A stretch of DNA of 64,000 nt, taken from assembly GCF_030929605.1 (NCBI RefSeq), contig NZ_JAVFVS010000013.1, positions 265,453 through 329,452 of the forward strand. The letters are read 5' to 3'. Shown in pieces: positions 33,783 through 41,164 of the stretch (its first letter is position 1; every line of letters begins with the position of its first letter). A program made the translations under genes and the position numbers. The notes under the pieces were generated by a model. It did no database searches, had not been told where the DNA came from, and saw nothing but the letters and a program-made list of their open reading frames with translations. This stretch comes from Flavobacterium sp. LHD-80 (GTDB taxonomy: Bacteria > Bacteroidota > Bacteroidia > Flavobacteriales > Flavobacteriaceae).

Positions 33783-33811
33783 TTTTCAACAATTCTCTTG
33801 ATTAAAACCAC

Positions 33812-33844
33812 AAAAAAGACTTTGCCTCTCGCAAAGTCTTTTTT
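33812..33844 (+). terminator. Terminator of the BlaI/M56 operon
   Basis: AAAAAAGACTTTGC (33812-33825), loop CTCTC and GCAAAGTCTTTTTT (33831-33844) form a 14-bp stem. Its loop-proximal TTTG is also a candidate minus-33 box for the next gene. Confidence 0.9.
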
Positions 33845-33854
33845 TATATCTTTG
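33821..33854 (+). promoter_or_regulatory. Promoter of the 46-aa ORF, inside the terminator
   Basis: TTTG (33821-33824), a 22-base spacer and TATCTTTG (33847-33854) fit the consensus. The minus-33 box lies in the terminator stem of the preceding operon. Confidence 0.55.
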
Positions 33855-33870
33855 AAAAAACAAATCTGCC

Positions 33871-34011
33871 ATGTATAAAATTTTAGCCAAACTGAATAAA
33901 ATTCTCTTGCCAAGTTTTACAAAACAAGGTTTAGACATTTCCAAAGCCAAAAAATGGCAAATGGCTATTATTGGCTATCGTGCTTTTGTAACAAAAAAAG
34001 CCTTAGGATAA
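33871..34011 (+). CDS. 46-aa small basic protein
   Basis: ATG at 33871 to TAA at 34009-34011. The product begins MYKILAKLNKILLPSFTKQG and ends VTKKALG, with a Lys-rich middle (DISKAKKWQ) and a hydrophobic AIIGYRAF segment. It has its own promoter 17 bp upstream and a hairpin just after it. Small proteins of this kind occur in Flavobacteriia, but I cannot assign a function. It is soluble and basic, so RNA or ribosome binding is possible; that is only an inference. Codon use looks like its neighbours. Confidence 0.7.
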   Translation: MYKILAKLNKILLPSFTKQGLDISKAKKWQMAIIGYRAFVTKKALG

Positions 34012-34040
34012 TAATCTGAAAACTTAATTTATTTTATTTA

Positions 34041-34076
34041 GCAGAAAATAATAGTCCTATTATTCTCTGCATTTTT
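34041..34076 (+). terminator. Hairpin after the 46-aa ORF
   Basis: GCAGAaaATAATAG (34041-34054) pairs with CTATTATtcTCTGC (34057-34070), with an internal bulge, before a T-rich run. It also lies in the leader region of the EamA gene at 34083. Confidence 0.55.
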
Positions 34077-34082
34077 ACTTTT

Positions 34083-34928
34083 ATGAAAAATAGAGAAATC
34101 AGCATTCCTCCTGTTCCAGCAGTTTTATTAGCTATAATAAGTGTTCAGTGTGGCGCCGCAATTGCAAAAACACTTTTCCCCGCAATTGGTGCTGCAGGAA
34201 CGGCATCTATACGTATTGGAGTTTCGGCTTTACTTTTACTACTAGCTTATAGGCCAAATTTAAAAGCGATTACTCCTGCTCAATGGAAAATTGTAATTCC
34301 GTATGGATTATCATTAGGAGCGATGAACCTGATTTTTTATTTTGCTATAGAAAGGATTCCAATTGGTCTTGCTGTAACTTTAGAATTTGTTGGTCCATTG
34401 TTGCTTGCAATTACAGGTTCAAAACGCTTGGTCGATTATTGCTGGGTTTTGCTTGCTGCAATCGGCATAGTATTGATTGCTCCTTGGAAAAACGAACGTA
34501 TAGATTCTCTAGGTGTAATATTCGCTCTTTTGGCGGGCGCACTTTGGGCAGCTTATATTGTTTTTGGAGGCAAAATTTCAAAAATAATGAATGATGGTCA
34601 AGCTGTTTCAACAGGAATGCTATTTGCAGCAATCTTAGTTTTGCCTTTCGGATTTTTTGAAAATGGATTAGTCAATCTTACTCCAAAACTTTTCGGAATG
34701 GGAATTGCTCTAGCACTTTTATCGAGTGCTATTCCGTTTACTTTAGAAATGAAAGCTTTAGGACAGCTTCCTCCAAGAACTTTTAGTATTTTAATGAGTT
34801 TAGAGCCCGCAGCGGCTTCAATTTGTGCTTTCATTTTCTTGCAGGAAAATCTAAGTTTCTATGAAATCCTTGCTGTTGTTTGTGTTGTAATTGCTTCTGC
34901 TGGAAGTACTTTGACAGCAAAAAGATAA
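34083..34928 (+). CDS. EamA-family transporter (RhtA/DMT type)
   Basis: A 281-aa inner-membrane exporter with ten helices and two EamA repeats. The first has GPLLLAITGSKRLVDYCWVLLAAIGIVLIAPW, the second AIPFTLEMKALGQLPPRTFSILMSLEPAAASICAFIFLQENLSFYEILAV, in which the E-x-A region and LMSLEP are typical of RhtA (threonine/homoserine exporter) relatives. Substrate is uncertain within amino acids and metabolites. It is convergent with the fasciclin gene, sharing the hairpin at 34943. Confidence 0.85.
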   Translation: MKNREISIPPVPAVLLAIISVQCGAAIAKTLFPAIGAAGTASIRIGVSALLLLLAYRPNLKAITPAQWKIVIPYGLSLGAMNLIFYFAIERIPIGLAVTLEFVGPLLLAITGSKRLVDYCWVLLAAIGIVLIAPWKNERIDSLGVIFALLAGALWAAYIVFGGKISKIMNDGQAVSTGMLFAAILVLPFGFFENGLVNLTPKLFGMGIALALLSSAIPFTLEMKALGQLPPRTFSILMSLEPAAASICAFIFLQENLSFYEILAVVCVVIASAGSTLTAKR

Positions 34929-34942
34929 ATCCAAAAAAACAC

Positions 34943-34996
34943 AAAATTCAAATTCCAAATCCCAAGTTTTAAATTGGAATTTGGAATTTGAATTTT
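34943..34996. terminator. Bidirectional hairpin between the EamA and fasciclin genes
   Basis: AAAATTCAAATTCCAAAT (34943-34960) pairs perfectly with ATTTGGAATTTGAATTTT (34979-34996). A related TTTGGAATTTGGAATTT sequence occurs at 45390-45412, so this is also a repeat family. Confidence 0.7.
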
Positions 34997-35011
34997 GGAA
35001 TTTAATAGATA

Positions 35012-35566
35012 TTATTTTTTAGGCAATAATACAGCGTCAACTACATGAATAACACCATTTGACTGATTCACATCTGCAATTGTAACTTTAGATTTATTTC
35101 CGTTTTCATCAGTAATGTATAAATCTTTTCCATCCATCCAAGCTGTTAATGTTCCGCCATTTACCGCTTTTATTGTTGCTTTTCCTTTCCCTGCTTTAAT
35201 TGCTTTTGCAATAGAAGCAGCATTCCATTTACCTGCAACAACATGATAAGTTAAAACATTTTGAAGTGCCTTTTTATTTTCAGGTTTTAATAACGTTTCA
35301 ACAGTTCCTTTTGGTAGTTTGTCAAAAGCTTCATTTGTTGGTGCAAAAACGGTAAAAGGACCTTTGCCTTTTAGAGTTTCTACTAAATCTGCTACTTTTA
35401 CTGCTGCAACAAGCGTCGTATGATCTTTTGAATTAACAGCATTTTCAATAATATTCTTGTTAGGGTACATTGCTGCTCCTCCAACCATTACTGTTTTTTG
35501 AGCAAAAGATGTAAATCCGAATGTCAAAGCTAAAATTGCTGTGGCTAAAAATTGTCTAGTTTTCAT
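35012..35566 (-). CDS. Fasciclin-domain exported protein
   Basis: A 184-aa protein with a signal peptide (ends near TSFAQ) and one FAS1 domain of ~140 residues. The FAS1 H1 box is GPFTVFAPTNEAFDKLPKGTVETLL, and the H2 region ends in NGVIHVVDAVLLPKK. Such domains mediate adhesion or bind small ligands on the cell surface. It is a single gene. The region upstream (35567-35824, also upstream of the S66 gene) is AT-rich without a clear promoter match. Confidence 0.9.
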   Translation of the reverse strand: MKTRQFLATAILALTFGFTSFAQKTVMVGGAAMYPNKNIIENAVNSKDHTTLVAAVKVADLVETLKGKGPFTVFAPTNEAFDKLPKGTVETLLKPENKKALQNVLTYHVVAGKWNAASIAKAIKAGKGKATIKAVNGGTLTAWMDGKDLYITDENGNKSKVTIADVNQSNGVIHVVDAVLLPKK

Positions 35567-35824
35567 AATTAATATTTTAAGTTATAAGCTCATTTACGAC
35601 GTTATATTTGTTTTGGTTTTACGAAAAATCAAAATAATTTTAAAAAATATTGAAATATTCTCAAAACACACTGTAAAACAGCTTATTGATGATAAAAAAT
35701 ATTTTTGATTATTTTTATTGTCGAAATGTTTTTTGCGTCTTTTTATTGTTAATTTCAAAACATATTTGTCAAACAAAAAAAAAGACGCAAAAAGTCAAAA
35801 AACACGCAATAATTTAACCTCAAA

Positions 35825-36859
35825 ATGATAATTAATAACCACATAAAAACGATTTTTTCTATTTTAGTCTTCTTAACTTTTATTCAATGTAAAACCCCAG
35901 CTTATAAAATGAACTATCAAGAAAATTATCTTTCGGAAGCAGATAAAGCAATTAAACAATATACTATTCCGCCTTATCTTAAACAAGGTGATTCAATAAT
36001 GATTGTTGCTCCAGCGGGTTTCCTGACTGATTCAACAGAAATTAATCAAGGAATTGAACTTGCAAAAAGTTGGGGACTTAATATCAAACTAGGAAAAAAT
36101 CTTTTCAAAAGGCACAATCATTTTGCAGGAACAGATCTTGAAAGAGAAAATGATTTGCAAGAAGCTTTAGATGATATAAATATTAAAGCAATATGGTGCG
36201 CCAGAGGGGGATATGGAACTGTTAGAATTGTTGATCAATTGAATTTTTCTGCTTTCAAGAAAAATCCAAAATGGATTATTGGTTATTCAGATATTACCAC
36301 GCTTCACGAACAAGTTCATAGATTAGGATTTGCCTCAATTCACGCTACAATGCCAGGAGGAATGAGAAGAGCAACACCTCAAGCAAAAGAAACCCTTTAT
36401 AAATCATTGTTTGGTGAGGAAGTAACTTATGAAATTCCTACTAATCCGCTTAATAAATTAGGCACAAGCAAAGGAGTTCTTATTGGTGGAAATTTATCGA
36501 TTGTGATGTCGATGCTAGGCAGTAATTCTGATATTGATCCAAAAGGAAAAATTCTGTTCATCGAAGATGTAGGCGAAGATTTATACCGAGTTGACAGAAT
36601 GATGTATACGCTGAAAAGAAATGGCTTTTTGAAAGATTTAAAAGGAATCATTGTTGGTGATTTCGATTATAAGAAAGAAGAAAATATTTTGTTTGGAGGA
36701 ACACACCGCGAAATCATTTTAAATGTAGTAAAGGAATACGATTATCCTGTAATTTTCGACTTTCCGGCAGGACATATCAGAAATAATCATGCAATGACTT
36801 TTGGTAAAAAAGTTAAGCTAGAATCTAATGCAGCATCTGTAATTATTTCGTACAAATAA
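35825..36859 (+). CDS. S66 family LD-carboxypeptidase-like lipoprotein
   Basis: A 344-aa serine peptidase of the LdcA type, which trims the terminal D-Ala from murein tetrapeptides. The nucleophile Ser is in IIGYSDITTLHEQ, the Glu in LFIEDVGEDLYRVDRM, and the His in the C-terminal FPAGHIRNNHAMTFG. The N-terminus, ILVFLTFIQCKTPAYK, has a lipobox-like Cys, so it is probably a lipoprotein in the envelope, unlike the cytoplasmic E. coli enzyme. It could recycle or modify peptidoglycan in the periplasm. Confidence 0.9.
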   Translation: MIINNHIKTIFSILVFLTFIQCKTPAYKMNYQENYLSEADKAIKQYTIPPYLKQGDSIMIVAPAGFLTDSTEINQGIELAKSWGLNIKLGKNLFKRHNHFAGTDLERENDLQEALDDINIKAIWCARGGYGTVRIVDQLNFSAFKKNPKWIIGYSDITTLHEQVHRLGFASIHATMPGGMRRATPQAKETLYKSLFGEEVTYEIPTNPLNKLGTSKGVLIGGNLSIVMSMLGSNSDIDPKGKILFIEDVGEDLYRVDRMMYTLKRNGFLKDLKGIIVGDFDYKKEENILFGGTHREIILNVVKEYDYPVIFDFPAGHIRNNHAMTFGKKVKLESNAASVIISYK

Positions 36860-36948
36860 ATAAGTCTTCAAAAAATACTTTTTTATTTAAACTCGATTTA
36901 TTTTCTGAATAAAATTTTGATTAACTTTAATATCAAAATCAGATTCAT

Positions 36949-37473
36949 ATGCAAAATCTACCTAAAAAAGTAAGAAGTAAAAAGTTAAATTCAAGAGTTG
37001 ATTTAACCGCTATGGTCAGCGTTTCTTTTTTGCTGATCATATTTTTTATGGTTGTTGGGGAATTGTCTAAGGCAAAAGCTATGGAATTAAATTTACCTGA
37101 TCTTGATTGTGATGATTGTCGTCCAGCTTATGTTGAAGAAAATAGATCTCTCACAATTTTATTAGGTAAAAATAATAGAATAATTTCTTACTCAGGGTTG
37201 ATACCTACTCCTACAAATACTTCCAAAAAAATGCAATATGGAAAAAACGGAATCAGAAAAGAGTTGCTAGAAAAAAACAAAATGGCGCTCGAATATTCAG
37301 CTAAATATGGAAAACTAGGAAAAGGAGTTGTGGTTATCATTAAGCCAAGTAAAAATTCAAATTATGGGAATCTTATAGAAATTCTTGATGAATTAAAAAT
37401 AGCGGATATAGATTTTTATAATATTGATTCAGAATTTACTCTGGAAGAATCAAAATTATTAGCTTCAAAATAA
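36949..37473 (+). CDS. ExbD/TolR-like protein lacking the key Asp, copy 1
   Basis: A 174-aa protein with a short basic N-terminus, one transmembrane helix (about 27-45, VSVSFLLIIFFMVVGEL) and a periplasmic beta/alpha domain. It aligns with ExbD/TolR of TonB-type energising complexes. In those the helix starts TPMVDL with the proton-carrying Asp; here the sequence is DLTAMVSVSFLLII, with Ser at the Asp position. No exbB gene is nearby. The protein is therefore either an inactive relative or uses another mechanism. The gene is followed by a paralogue 25 bp later. Confidence 0.8.
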   Translation: MQNLPKKVRSKKLNSRVDLTAMVSVSFLLIIFFMVVGELSKAKAMELNLPDLDCDDCRPAYVEENRSLTILLGKNNRIISYSGLIPTPTNTSKKMQYGKNGIRKELLEKNKMALEYSAKYGKLGKGVVVIIKPSKNSNYGNLIEILDELKIADIDFYNIDSEFTLEESKLLASK

Positions 37474-37498
37474 TTCAAATTAACTTAAACCCAAAGTC

Positions 37499-38038
37499 AT
37501 GAATAATTTACCTCAAAAAGTCAGAAGCAAGAAATTAAGTTCAAGAGTCGATTTAACTGCAATGGTAAGCGTCTCATTTTTGCTAATTATATTTTTTATG
37601 GTTGTCGGGGAACTATCGAAACCGAAAGGTATGGATTTAAGTTTGCCTGATAAATATTTTGACGATGAATGGAATCATGTTATCACTTGTGGTAGTGGTA
37701 GTAGTGAACGCACTATAACTGTTCTACTAGATGAGAATAATAAAATTATTACATATACTGGTTTTTTATTCAATCCTCTTAAAGAGCCAAAAGAAATAAA
37801 TTATGGAAAAAACGGAATTCGAGAAGAACTTTCTACTCAGAAGAAAACAATTCTTGAATATTCAGCAGCGCTGGGAAAACCAAAAAATGGGCCAATTGTA
37901 ATTATAAAACCAAGCAAAAAATCAAATTTTAAAAATTTGATTGACATCTTAGACGAAATGGCTATTAATCAAATTGACACTTACGCAATTGTTCCTGAAT
38001 TCACTCCCGAGGAATCAAAATTACTAGCTTCAAAATAA
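37499..38038 (+). CDS. ExbD/TolR-like protein lacking the key Asp, copy 2
   Basis: A 179-aa paralogue of the preceding gene. The N-terminal ~45 residues are nearly identical (NLPQKVRSKKLSSRVDLTAMVSVSFLLIIFFMVVGELSKPK), while the periplasmic parts diverge more. They share SYSG/TYTG, YGKNGIR, NxNLI(D/E)ILDE and the final EESKLLASK. Both have Ser in place of the TM Asp, so the change predates the duplication. They may form a heterodimer. The stop is followed by repeats and the rpsA terminator. Confidence 0.8.
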   Translation: MNNLPQKVRSKKLSSRVDLTAMVSVSFLLIIFFMVVGELSKPKGMDLSLPDKYFDDEWNHVITCGSGSSERTITVLLDENNKIITYTGFLFNPLKEPKEINYGKNGIREELSTQKKTILEYSAALGKPKNGPIVIIKPSKKSNFKNLIDILDEMAINQIDTYAIVPEFTPEESKLLASK

Positions 38039-38054
38039 TAAAAATCATTTCAAA

Positions 38055-38104
38055 AGAGTTCTCGACTCCGCTCGAACTGACAAACTTGAAACTTGAAACA
38101 AAGA
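38055..38104. repeat. Short Flavobacterium repeats after the ExbD pair
   Basis: GTTCTCGACTCCGCTCGAACTGAC is the reverse complement of the GTCAG..GAGCGGAGTCGA unit at 26537-26556, and ACTTGAAACTTGAAAC matches the TTTCAAG units at 23821 and 26486. Such motifs seem to be dispersed repeats. Confidence 0.6.
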
Positions 38105-38128
38105 AAACCTAAAACAAAAAGCATAAAA

Positions 38129-38157
38129 AAAGTCCCACATTTCTGTGGGACTTTCTA
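38129..38157. terminator. Terminator of rpsA
   Basis: AAAGTCCCACA (38129-38139) and TGTGGGACTTT (38144-38154) form an 11-bp stem with an A-run before, suited to minus-strand termination of rpsA. Confidence 0.85.
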
Positions 38158-38175
38158 TTTAGATGAAACTAAGAA

Positions 38176-39951
38176 TTATTTTTTCTCAGTTTTTTCCATT
38201 TTAGCTTTTAAAGCAGCTAATACATCATTGTTGTCACCTAAAGTCGCAGCTGGTGCGTTTGTAGATGCAGATGTAGTAGTTTCAGCAGCAGCTTTCACGT
38301 TTTTCTCTTCTTCTTCACGGAAGATAGCAGTGTGAGAAGCAACTACTCTTTTGAATTCTTTGTTGAATTCGATTACTTTGAAATCAGCAGTATCACCTTT
38401 TTTCAATTTCTTTCCGTCTTCTTTTTCAAGGTGACGAGTAGGAATGAAAGCAACGATATCATCTCCGAATTCAACAGTAGCTCCTTTGTCAACAATTTCA
38501 GAAATTTCACCATTGTGGATAGTTCCTACAGCGAAAGAATCTTCGTATTGATCCCAAGGATTAGCAGTAGTTTGTTTGTGACCTAAAGATAATTTACGTC
38601 CTTCAACATCTAACTCTAATACTACAACATCAAGTTTTTCACCAACGTTTACAAACTCAGATGGGTGTTTGATTTTCTTAGTCCAAGAAAGGTCAGAAAT
38701 GTAGATTAATCCATCAATTCCTTCTTCTAATTCTACGAAAATACCAAAGTTTGTAAAGTTTCTAACGATACCTGTATGTTTAGAACCTACTGGGTATTTA
38801 GAAGTAATGTCAGTCCATGGATCTTGAGTTAATTGTTTGATACCTAATGACATCTTACGATCATCTCTGTCAAGAGTTAAGATAACTGCTTCAACAACAT
38901 CTCCAACTTTCACGAAGTCCTGAGCAGAACGTAAGTGAGTTGACCATGACATTTCAGAAACGTGGATTAAACCTTCAACACCTTCAGCAACTTCGATAAA
39001 TGCACCGTAATCAGCGATTACAACTACTTTACCTTTTACTTTATCACCAATTGTTAAATTAGCATCTAAAGCATCCCATGGGTGAGCGTTTAATTGTTTC
39101 AATCCTAATTGAATTCTTGTTTTCTCATCATCGAAATCAAGGATTACAACGTTTAATTTTTGGTCTAATTCAAGAACTTCACTTGGGTGGTTGATTCTAC
39201 TCCAAGAAAGGTCAGTAATGTGAATTAATCCGTCAACACCACCTAAGTCAATGAACACACCATAAGAAGTAATGTTTTTAACAACACCTTCTAATACTTG
39301 TCCTTTTTGTAATTGACCGATGATTTCTTTTTTCTGTACTTCAATATCAGCCTCGATAAGCGCTTTATGAGATACAACAACGTTTTTGAATTCGTGGTTG
39401 ATTTTTACCACTTTGAATTCCATCATTTTGTTTACATATACATCGTAGTCTCTAATTGGCTTAACGTCAATTTGAGATCCTGGTAAGAACGCCTCGATAC
39501 CGAATACGTCAACGATCATACCTCCTTTAGTTCTACATTTAACAAAACCGTTAACGATTTCTCCAGTTTCATTAGCTGCAATAACTCTATCCCAAGATTT
39601 GATAGTACGTGCTTTTCTGTGAGATAATACTAATTGACCTGTTTTGTCCTCACGGATGTCGATTAATACTTCAACTTTGTCACCTACTTTTAAGTTTGGG
39701 TTGTAACGGAATTCATTTAAAGAAATAACACCTTCAGATTTAGCATTGATATCAACGATAACGTCTCTATCTGTAATTCTAACAACAACTCCTTCAACTA
39801 CTTCTTCTTGATCTGTAGCGATGAAAGTTTTTGATACTAGTTCTTCAAACTCTTGTAAGTTTTTCTCATCTACTGCATCAATTCCTTCTTGGAAGTTATG
39901 CCAGTTAAAATTTGCTAAAAACTCTTCTTGTGATTTTAATTGTTCAGACAT
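38176..39951 (-). CDS. rpsA: 30S ribosomal protein S1
   Basis: A 591-aa protein with six S1 RNA-binding domains. The repeated blocks are VVEGVVVRITDRDVIVDINAKSEGVI, ETGEIVNGFVKCRTKGGMIVDVFGIEAFLPGSQID, and four similar ones with YGVFIDLGGVDGLIHITDLSW, YGAFIEVAEGVEGLIHVSEMSW, FGIFVELEEGIDGLIYISDLSW and GATVEFGDDIVAFIPTRHLE. It brings mRNA to the 30S subunit. In Bacteroidota, where Shine-Dalgarno pairing is weak, S1 is thought to be important for initiation. Its promoter is at 40070-40100, with a leader of about 110 nt that may be autoregulatory. The C-terminal tail is acidic and Ala/Thr-rich. Confidence 0.97.
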   Translation of the reverse strand: MSEQLKSQEEFLANFNWHNFQEGIDAVDEKNLQEFEELVSKTFIATDQEEVVEGVVVRITDRDVIVDINAKSEGVISLNEFRYNPNLKVGDKVEVLIDIREDKTGQLVLSHRKARTIKSWDRVIAANETGEIVNGFVKCRTKGGMIVDVFGIEAFLPGSQIDVKPIRDYDVYVNKMMEFKVVKINHEFKNVVVSHKALIEADIEVQKKEIIGQLQKGQVLEGVVKNITSYGVFIDLGGVDGLIHITDLSWSRINHPSEVLELDQKLNVVILDFDDEKTRIQLGLKQLNAHPWDALDANLTIGDKVKGKVVVIADYGAFIEVAEGVEGLIHVSEMSWSTHLRSAQDFVKVGDVVEAVILTLDRDDRKMSLGIKQLTQDPWTDITSKYPVGSKHTGIVRNFTNFGIFVELEEGIDGLIYISDLSWTKKIKHPSEFVNVGEKLDVVVLELDVEGRKLSLGHKQTTANPWDQYEDSFAVGTIHNGEISEIVDKGATVEFGDDIVAFIPTRHLEKEDGKKLKKGDTADFKVIEFNKEFKRVVASHTAIFREEEEKNVKAAAETTTSASTNAPAATLGDNNDVLAALKAKMEKTEKK

Positions 39952-40069
39952 GCTGATAAAAAATTTGTATTCTGTTTTCCTCGAGTTTCATAAAGCAGTA
40001 GAAAAAACAGAAGTTGTTTTACATAAATAGTTGATACCTAAAGGAAACTCTTCTTTGCCAAAAGGTTTG

Positions 40070-40100
40070 CAAAATTACTACAAATTTCTGTACTTACAAA
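40070..40100 (-). promoter_or_regulatory. Promoter of rpsA
   Basis: On the minus strand TTTG (40097-40100), a 19-base spacer and TAATTTTG (40070-40077) match the consensus exactly. Confidence 0.75.
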
Positions 40101-40169
40101 ATAAATTCAGGATGATTATCAGTGAATTGCTCAGGAGCAGACGATTTCGGGTTTTTCAGGACGTAAAGT

Positions 40170-40236
40170 CCCGCTATCCGCTCCAATCTTTTATACCGAA
40201 CACCGGTATAAAAGGATTTCCACTTCTATCGGGGCT
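40170..40236. repeat. Structured dispersed repeat, copy 1
   Basis: CCCGCTATCCGCTCCAATC is followed by the hairpin CTTTTATACCG-aacac-CGGTATAAAAGG and ATTTCCACTTCTATC. A second member is at 63636-63745 with the same flanking blocks (GGCTGTCCGCT..ATC, GATGCCGCTCCCATC) around a different hairpin. The paired changes in the hairpins suggest an RNA or DNA structure. It is not an insertion sequence: no gene is inside. Confidence 0.65.
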
Positions 40237-40338
40237 AGATTAGAAAGTTTTGTTTTTATAAGGACCTGAATAAACAAACCTGACAGGTTTTTAAAACCTC
40301 TCGGGTTTACTATATTTACAACATAAAACAGCCCCAAT

Positions 40339-40845
40339 ATGCCACCAAAAAATAACAGTTCAAGTTTTTTAGCCGTATTTATAACTGCAATACTTTGCTT
40401 CTCAACTCTTATTGTATTCATTCTCGCAATGCAATTTACATTCAATTGCAAAATTATTAACCACGAAAAAGAGTTTAAAAAAATAAAAGTGAAAATTGAC
40501 TCATCAAGATCATCAACTTCTAAAGGTGGCTCAATATCAACATATTTCTATTTCAACAAAGGAAGTTTCCTGAAACCTACTACTGGAAGCGGATTAGGTT
40601 TAAAATATCAATCATACGAACCTGAAATAAACGAATACATGGCCAAACATCATGATTCAGTTTACATCTGGTATTTAGACCGTGGAACCTCAAAATATGC
40701 TTATGAAGACCAAAAAAGCGTTATTATTTCACAAGAAATTGAAAACAACGAAACAATTAAAATTTACTTCTTAATCTATATCGTGTTTTTGTTTTTAGTT
40801 ATAATACTCAGAAATGCTTTTAAAAGCAATGTAACAACAAACTAA
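40339..40845 (+). CDS. Hypothetical small membrane protein (DUF3592-like)
   Basis: A 168-aa protein with one helix near the N-terminus (about 8-30, SSFLAVFITAILCFSTLIVFILAMQF), a soluble part of about 100 residues and a second helix near the C-terminus (about 144-160, IYFLIYIVFLFLVIILRNAF). The soluble part, KIDSSRSSTSKGGSISTYFYF...YEPEINEYMAKHHDSVYIWYLDRGTSKYAYEDQK, looks like the small beta domain of DUF3592-type proteins. Function unknown. A hairpin at 40844 follows. Confidence 0.6.
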   Translation: MPPKNNSSSFLAVFITAILCFSTLIVFILAMQFTFNCKIINHEKEFKKIKVKIDSSRSSTSKGGSISTYFYFNKGSFLKPTTGSGLGLKYQSYEPEINEYMAKHHDSVYIWYLDRGTSKYAYEDQKSVIISQEIENNETIKIYFLIYIVFLFLVIILRNAFKSNVTTN

Positions 40846-40888
40846 ACCCGACAGTCCCAAAGCCTCGGTATAAAAAACTGTCGGGTTT
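40844..40888 (+). terminator. Hairpin after the small membrane protein
   Basis: AAACCCGACAGT (40844-40855) pairs with ACTGTCGGGTTT (40877-40888) over 12 bp, with a 21-base loop. It overlaps the stop codon. The T-run is weak, and the sequence also belongs to a repeat type (compare 40278-40312). Confidence 0.6.
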
Positions 40889-40892
40889 ACTT

Positions 40893-41000
40893 TTACCGAA
40901 TTTTACTTCTTTTATTTCTTCTTGAGATTTCTTTTTTAAGTTTACTTTCATATTTATCCCTTTCCTTATCCCCAATTTCTCCAATAAGTTTGTCTTTCAT
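40893..41000 (-). pseudogene. Remnant of an HTH antitoxin-like gene
   Basis: On the minus strand the frame from the stop at 40893 is open back to 41048 and reads KKIKSYTLSEMKDKLIGEIG followed by DKERDKYESKLKKEISRR, with an ATG at 41000. The pattern TLxEMxDKxIGxxGxxxRDxxExxL is like the N-terminal part of HigA-type helix-turn-helix antitoxins, in which it precedes an HTH domain. Here the frame ends after ~35-50 residues, without the HTH. No toxin gene is adjacent. This call rests on a short resemblance; it might also be a small independent protein. Confidence 0.4.
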
Positions 41001-41055
41001 TTCAGAAAGAGTGTATGATTTTATTTTTTTCTTATTAATATAATTATCTTAAAGC

Positions 41056-41103
41056 AAAATACCACAAAAAGTTTCTAAATTTAGAAACTTTTTGTGGTAT
41101 TTT
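41056..41103. terminator. 48-bp perfect palindromic terminator of the nucleoside transporter gene
   Basis: AAAATACCACAAAAAGTTTC plus TAAA and its exact complement form 24-bp arms with no loop bases, 41056-41079 and 41080-41103. Flanking A and T runs allow termination from both sides. It lies downstream of the transporter on the minus strand. Confidence 0.85.
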
Positions 41104-41164
41104 TTATTTTATTAAATTATTTTCTTTTCGCTCTTAAATCTTCTAAAATCTAAAAAGCAGAATC

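Larger units (their letters stand above)
39952..40338. other. Intergenic region holding the rpsA promoter and leader, and a structured repeat
   Basis: From the left: the rpsA leader (39952 to about 40063), its promoter on the minus strand (40070-40100), a structured repeat (40170-40236), and the inverted repeat CCTGACAGG...CCTCTCGGG at 40278-40312 upstream of the small membrane protein at 40339. The short ATG-opened frames here are not supported as genes. Confidence 0.6.

Noticed and set aside
40031..40243. 70-aa frame upstream of the small membrane protein
   Set aside because: It overlaps the rpsA promoter and the repeat; the product has no protein-like features.
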